Assembly (NCBI RefSeq): GCF_000271845.1
Contig: NZ_JH719392.1
Span: 486,945-550,944 of the forward strand
Length of the DNA: 64,000 bases
Origin: Rhizobium leguminosarum bv. trifolii WSM2297
GTDB taxonomy: Bacteria; Pseudomonadota; Alphaproteobacteria; Rhizobiales; Rhizobiaceae
Reading direction: 5' to 3'
The position numbers and the translations under genes were made by a program. The stretch's first letter is position 1. Every line of letters begins with the position of its first letter. A model generated the notes under the pieces. The model did not search any database. It saw nothing but the letters and a program-made list of their open reading frames with translations, and was not told the origin of the DNA. Below are positions 62,295-64,000 of the stretch, piece by piece.

Positions 62295-63059
62295 CTATTC
62301 CTCGAAATCCCGTCCCTTGCGCAGGAGATAGATATCCATGATCCAGCCGTGTCGTTGGCGGGCCTCGGCCCTCAGCGCCAGAATCTCGGCGGCGATCTCG
62401 CCGAGCCGCCCCGATCTGACGATCTCGTCCTTGGTACCGAGATAGGCGCCCCAGTAGATTTCGGCATCGGGATCGTCGATTTTCGCAAAAGCCTGTTCGC
62501 CATCGAGCATGACGACCGTGCTGTCGGTCGTGAGCCCCTCCCGCGCCAGCCTGCGCCCTGTGGTGATCTCGACCGGTTTGCCGACCAGGTTGACCGGGAT
62601 CTTGTGGCTGGCCGCCAGCGCCTGGATGCTGGTGATGCCGGGAACGACGCTGTAGTCGAAATCCAGGGTGCTGAGCTCACGCACACGTTCGACGATGCGG
62701 ATCGTGCTGTCGTAGAGGCTGGGATCACCCCAGACGAGAAAGGCGCCGCTGCCGTCATCGGGCAGGCCGGAGATTAGGTCTATATAGATGCGGGCGATCT
62801 CACCGTGCCAGGCGTCGACGCTTTGGGGATAGGTCCTTTCCGCCGTCTGCCTTTGCGGCACGGTGAATTCGGAAATCCTGCTGCCCGGCCGCGTGATATA
62901 CCGTTCGCAGATGTCGCGCCGGATCTCGGCGAGCTCTTCTTTGCCGGTCCCCTTGACCGGCAGGAAGACCACGTCGGCGGCGTTCATCGCGTTGATCGCC
63001 TGTATGGTGACGTGCTCCGGATTGCCTGTGCCGATGCCGATGATATGGATGTGCTTCAA
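62295..63059 (-). CDS. cobF: precorrin-6A synthase (deacetylating)
   Basis: A 254-residue methylase acting on C1 of precorrin-5 with loss of acetate; diagnostic for the aerobic pathway. IIGIGTGNPEHVTIQAINAM near the start, FLVWGDPSLYDSTIRIVERV near residue 105 and SVVPGITSIQALAASHKIPV near 133. I choose the TTG at 63057-63059 because GGGGAG lies 7 bases upstream and the length then equals known CobF; the earlier ATG would add 38 residues without similarity. Confidence 0.9.
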   Translation of the reverse strand: MKHIHIIGIGTGNPEHVTIQAINAMNAADVVFLPVKGTGKEELAEIRRDICERYITRPGSRISEFTVPQRQTAERTYPQSVDAWHGEIARIYIDLISGLPDDGSGAFLVWGDPSLYDSTIRIVERVRELSTLDFDYSVVPGITSIQALAASHKIPVNLVGKPVEITTGRRLAREGLTTDSTVVMLDGEQAFAKIDDPDAEIYWGAYLGTKDEIVRSGRLGEIAAEILALRAEARQRHGWIMDIYLLRKGRDFEE

Positions 63060-63202
63060 GCAGACGCTCCCCGTTGAGTCCTCGCGGTCTTGCCGAAAAA
63101 GCCGCGGCGCCGCAAGGGCGGGAGGGCAGTTGGCCGCGGCCAACCCGGTGGGGAATGGCCGCTCTGGCCCCATTGTTGCCGGAAATCCCGAATCGTGTCA
63201 CG

Positions 63203-63247
63203 TTCGATACGCTTTTTGACGCTATGTTGATAGAAAAGCGCATCGAA
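63203..63247. promoter_or_regulatory. inverted repeat in the repA leader
   Basis: TTCGATACGCTTTT at 63203-63216 and AAAAGCGCATCGAA at 63234-63247 are complementary at 13 of 14 positions with a 17-base loop, ending 14 bases before the repA start. It could be an operator for the RepA/RepB autorepressor or a leader hairpin limiting repA translation. I see no canonical RepABC parS palindrome here. Confidence 0.6.
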
Positions 63248-63261
63248 AAGGATTGGGTGTT

Positions 63262-64000
63262 TTGGACAACATTAGCGTATCGACGACAGATGTGCGGATC
63301 GAGCGGCATGCGACCCAGCTTTCGCGGCAATTGAAGCTGCTGCGCGAAAAGCTGTTTCCGCCGCTGTCGCAGAAGACGCTGCGGACATTCTCCTCCGGCG
63401 AAGCGGCCCAGATGATCGGCGTTTCCGACGGCTATCTTCGCCAGCTCTCGCTGGATGGCAAGGGGCCGCAGCCGGAACTTTCCCAGAATGGCCGGCGCTC
63501 CTATACGCTTGGTCAGATCAATGAATTGCGCCATTATATGGCAAAGCTCAAGCCGAAGGATGCGCTCTCCTATCTTCCATGGCGGCGCCCCGGCGAGAAG
63601 CTGCAGACGGTTGCCGTTACCAATTTCAAGGGCGGCTCGGCCAAGACGACGACGACGCTCTATCTAGCGCAATATCTGGCGCTGGAAGGGTATCGGGTGC
63701 TCGCCATCGATCTCGATCCGCAGGCCTCGCTCTCATCGATGCTCGGCGTTCAGCCGGAATTCGATCTTGCCGATGGCGATACGCTTTATGGCGCCATTCG
63801 CTACGATGCCGGGCGCAAGCCGCTGAAGGAGATTGTCCGCAAGACCTATTTCGAGGGGCTCGATCTGGTGCCGGGCAATCTCGAATTGATGGAGTTCGAG
63901 CACGAGACGCCGCGGGCGCTGAATGATCGGCAGAAGCCGGCTGAATTGTTCTTCCGCCGCGTCGGTATTGCGATCGCCGAGGTCGAGGCCGAGTATGACG
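63262..64000 (+). CDS. repA: plasmid partitioning protein RepA (ParA-type ATPase), 3' part outside window
   Basis: The first 246 codons are in the window, starting at a TTG (63262). The N-terminal DNA-binding region (FSSGEAAQMIGVSDGYLRQL) is followed by the ParA deviant Walker A FKGGSAKTTT (near residue 118), and IDLDPQASLSSMLG near 150. RepA partitions the plasmid and, with RepB, represses repABC. Finding it here shows the window borders the replication region of a RepABC replicon. Confidence 0.92.
   Translation, partial: MDNISVSTTDVRIERHATQLSRQLKLLREKLFPPLSQKTLRTFSSGEAAQMIGVSDGYLRQLSLDGKGPQPELSQNGRRSYTLGQINELRHYMAKLKPKDALSYLPWRRPGEKLQTVAVTNFKGGSAKTTTTLYLAQYLALEGYRVLAIDLDPQASLSSMLGVQPEFDLADGDTLYGAIRYDAGRKPLKEIVRKTYFEGLDLVPGNLELMEFEHETPRALNDRQKPAELFFRRVGIAIAEVEAEYD

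Noticed and set aside
62223..63261. Possible cobalamin riboswitch upstream of cobG or cobF
   Set aside because: I looked for the B12-box type conserved core and long structured leader. The gaps are only about 70 and 200 bases and show no such core.
1..64000. CRISPR arrays, tRNA or rRNA genes
   Set aside because: I saw no regularly spaced identical repeats of CRISPR type and no tRNA- or rRNA-like sequence on either strand.

Overview
The window looks like a stretch of a large secondary replicon of a Rhizobium species (R. etli / R. leguminosarum type). The base composition, the RIME-like palindromes, the DUF982 protein and the gene content all fit. The right edge enters the repA gene of a RepABC cassette, next to cob and nadABC genes. 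That combination is known from chromid-like plasmids such as R. etli p42e. The replicon assignment is inferred from gene content, not from any search.

Left part (1-17.7 kb). An operon on the minus strand encodes an ABC sugar importer followed by a partial GH91-type enzyme (inulin fructotransferase / difructose dianhydride hydrolase family). A divergent LacI regulator faces three operator-like repeats spaced exactly 22 bp apart. After it comes a patchwork of small, mostly monocistronic genes: two LysR regulators, a 4-oxalocrotonate tautomerase homologue, a GST, a peroxiredoxin, a truncated HAD phosphatase, a NYN-domain nuclease, DUF982, GNAT, a sulfite-oxidase-type molybdoenzyme, SixA and an alpha/beta hydrolase. 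It also holds a complete IS3-family element with a 4-bp target duplication.

Middle part (18.0-35.5 kb). This is the most unusual region. It is a dense set of mostly exported or membrane proteins: a pseudokinase fused to a formylglycine-enzyme-like domain, a serpin, a trypsin fused to a caspase fold whose catalytic His is replaced by Gln, an intact caspase homologue with an EF-hand, an OmpA/DUF4384 protein, an NlpC/P60 protein, an ICMT-like membrane methyltransferase, an S74 auto-processing protein, and a second intact caspase homologue with Sel1 repeats. Shared DUF4384 domains, overlapping start/stop codons and a protease next to its likely inhibitor suggest one regulated envelope proteolysis system. 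That function is inference.

Right-middle (35.8-50.1 kb). An L-fucose (fuconate) catabolic locus has an IclR regulator. It is followed by an XRE regulator and a YcaO-TfuA pair. I found an unannotated 47-residue ORF directly upstream of the YcaO gene that may be its RiPP precursor. A SARP/TPR regulator lies beyond it. Next come nadABC with a palindromic operator and a NadQ-type regulator.

Right part (50.2-64 kb). A mocDEF-like oxygenase system is followed by a strongly diverged PanB-like protein, with a divergent LacI regulator and a TIM-barrel isomerase. The aerobic cobalamin genes cobF, G, H, I, J, K, L and M follow; cobK is inverted and its start codon overlaps that of cobL. The window ends in the 5' part of repA, preceded by a 14-bp inverted repeat.
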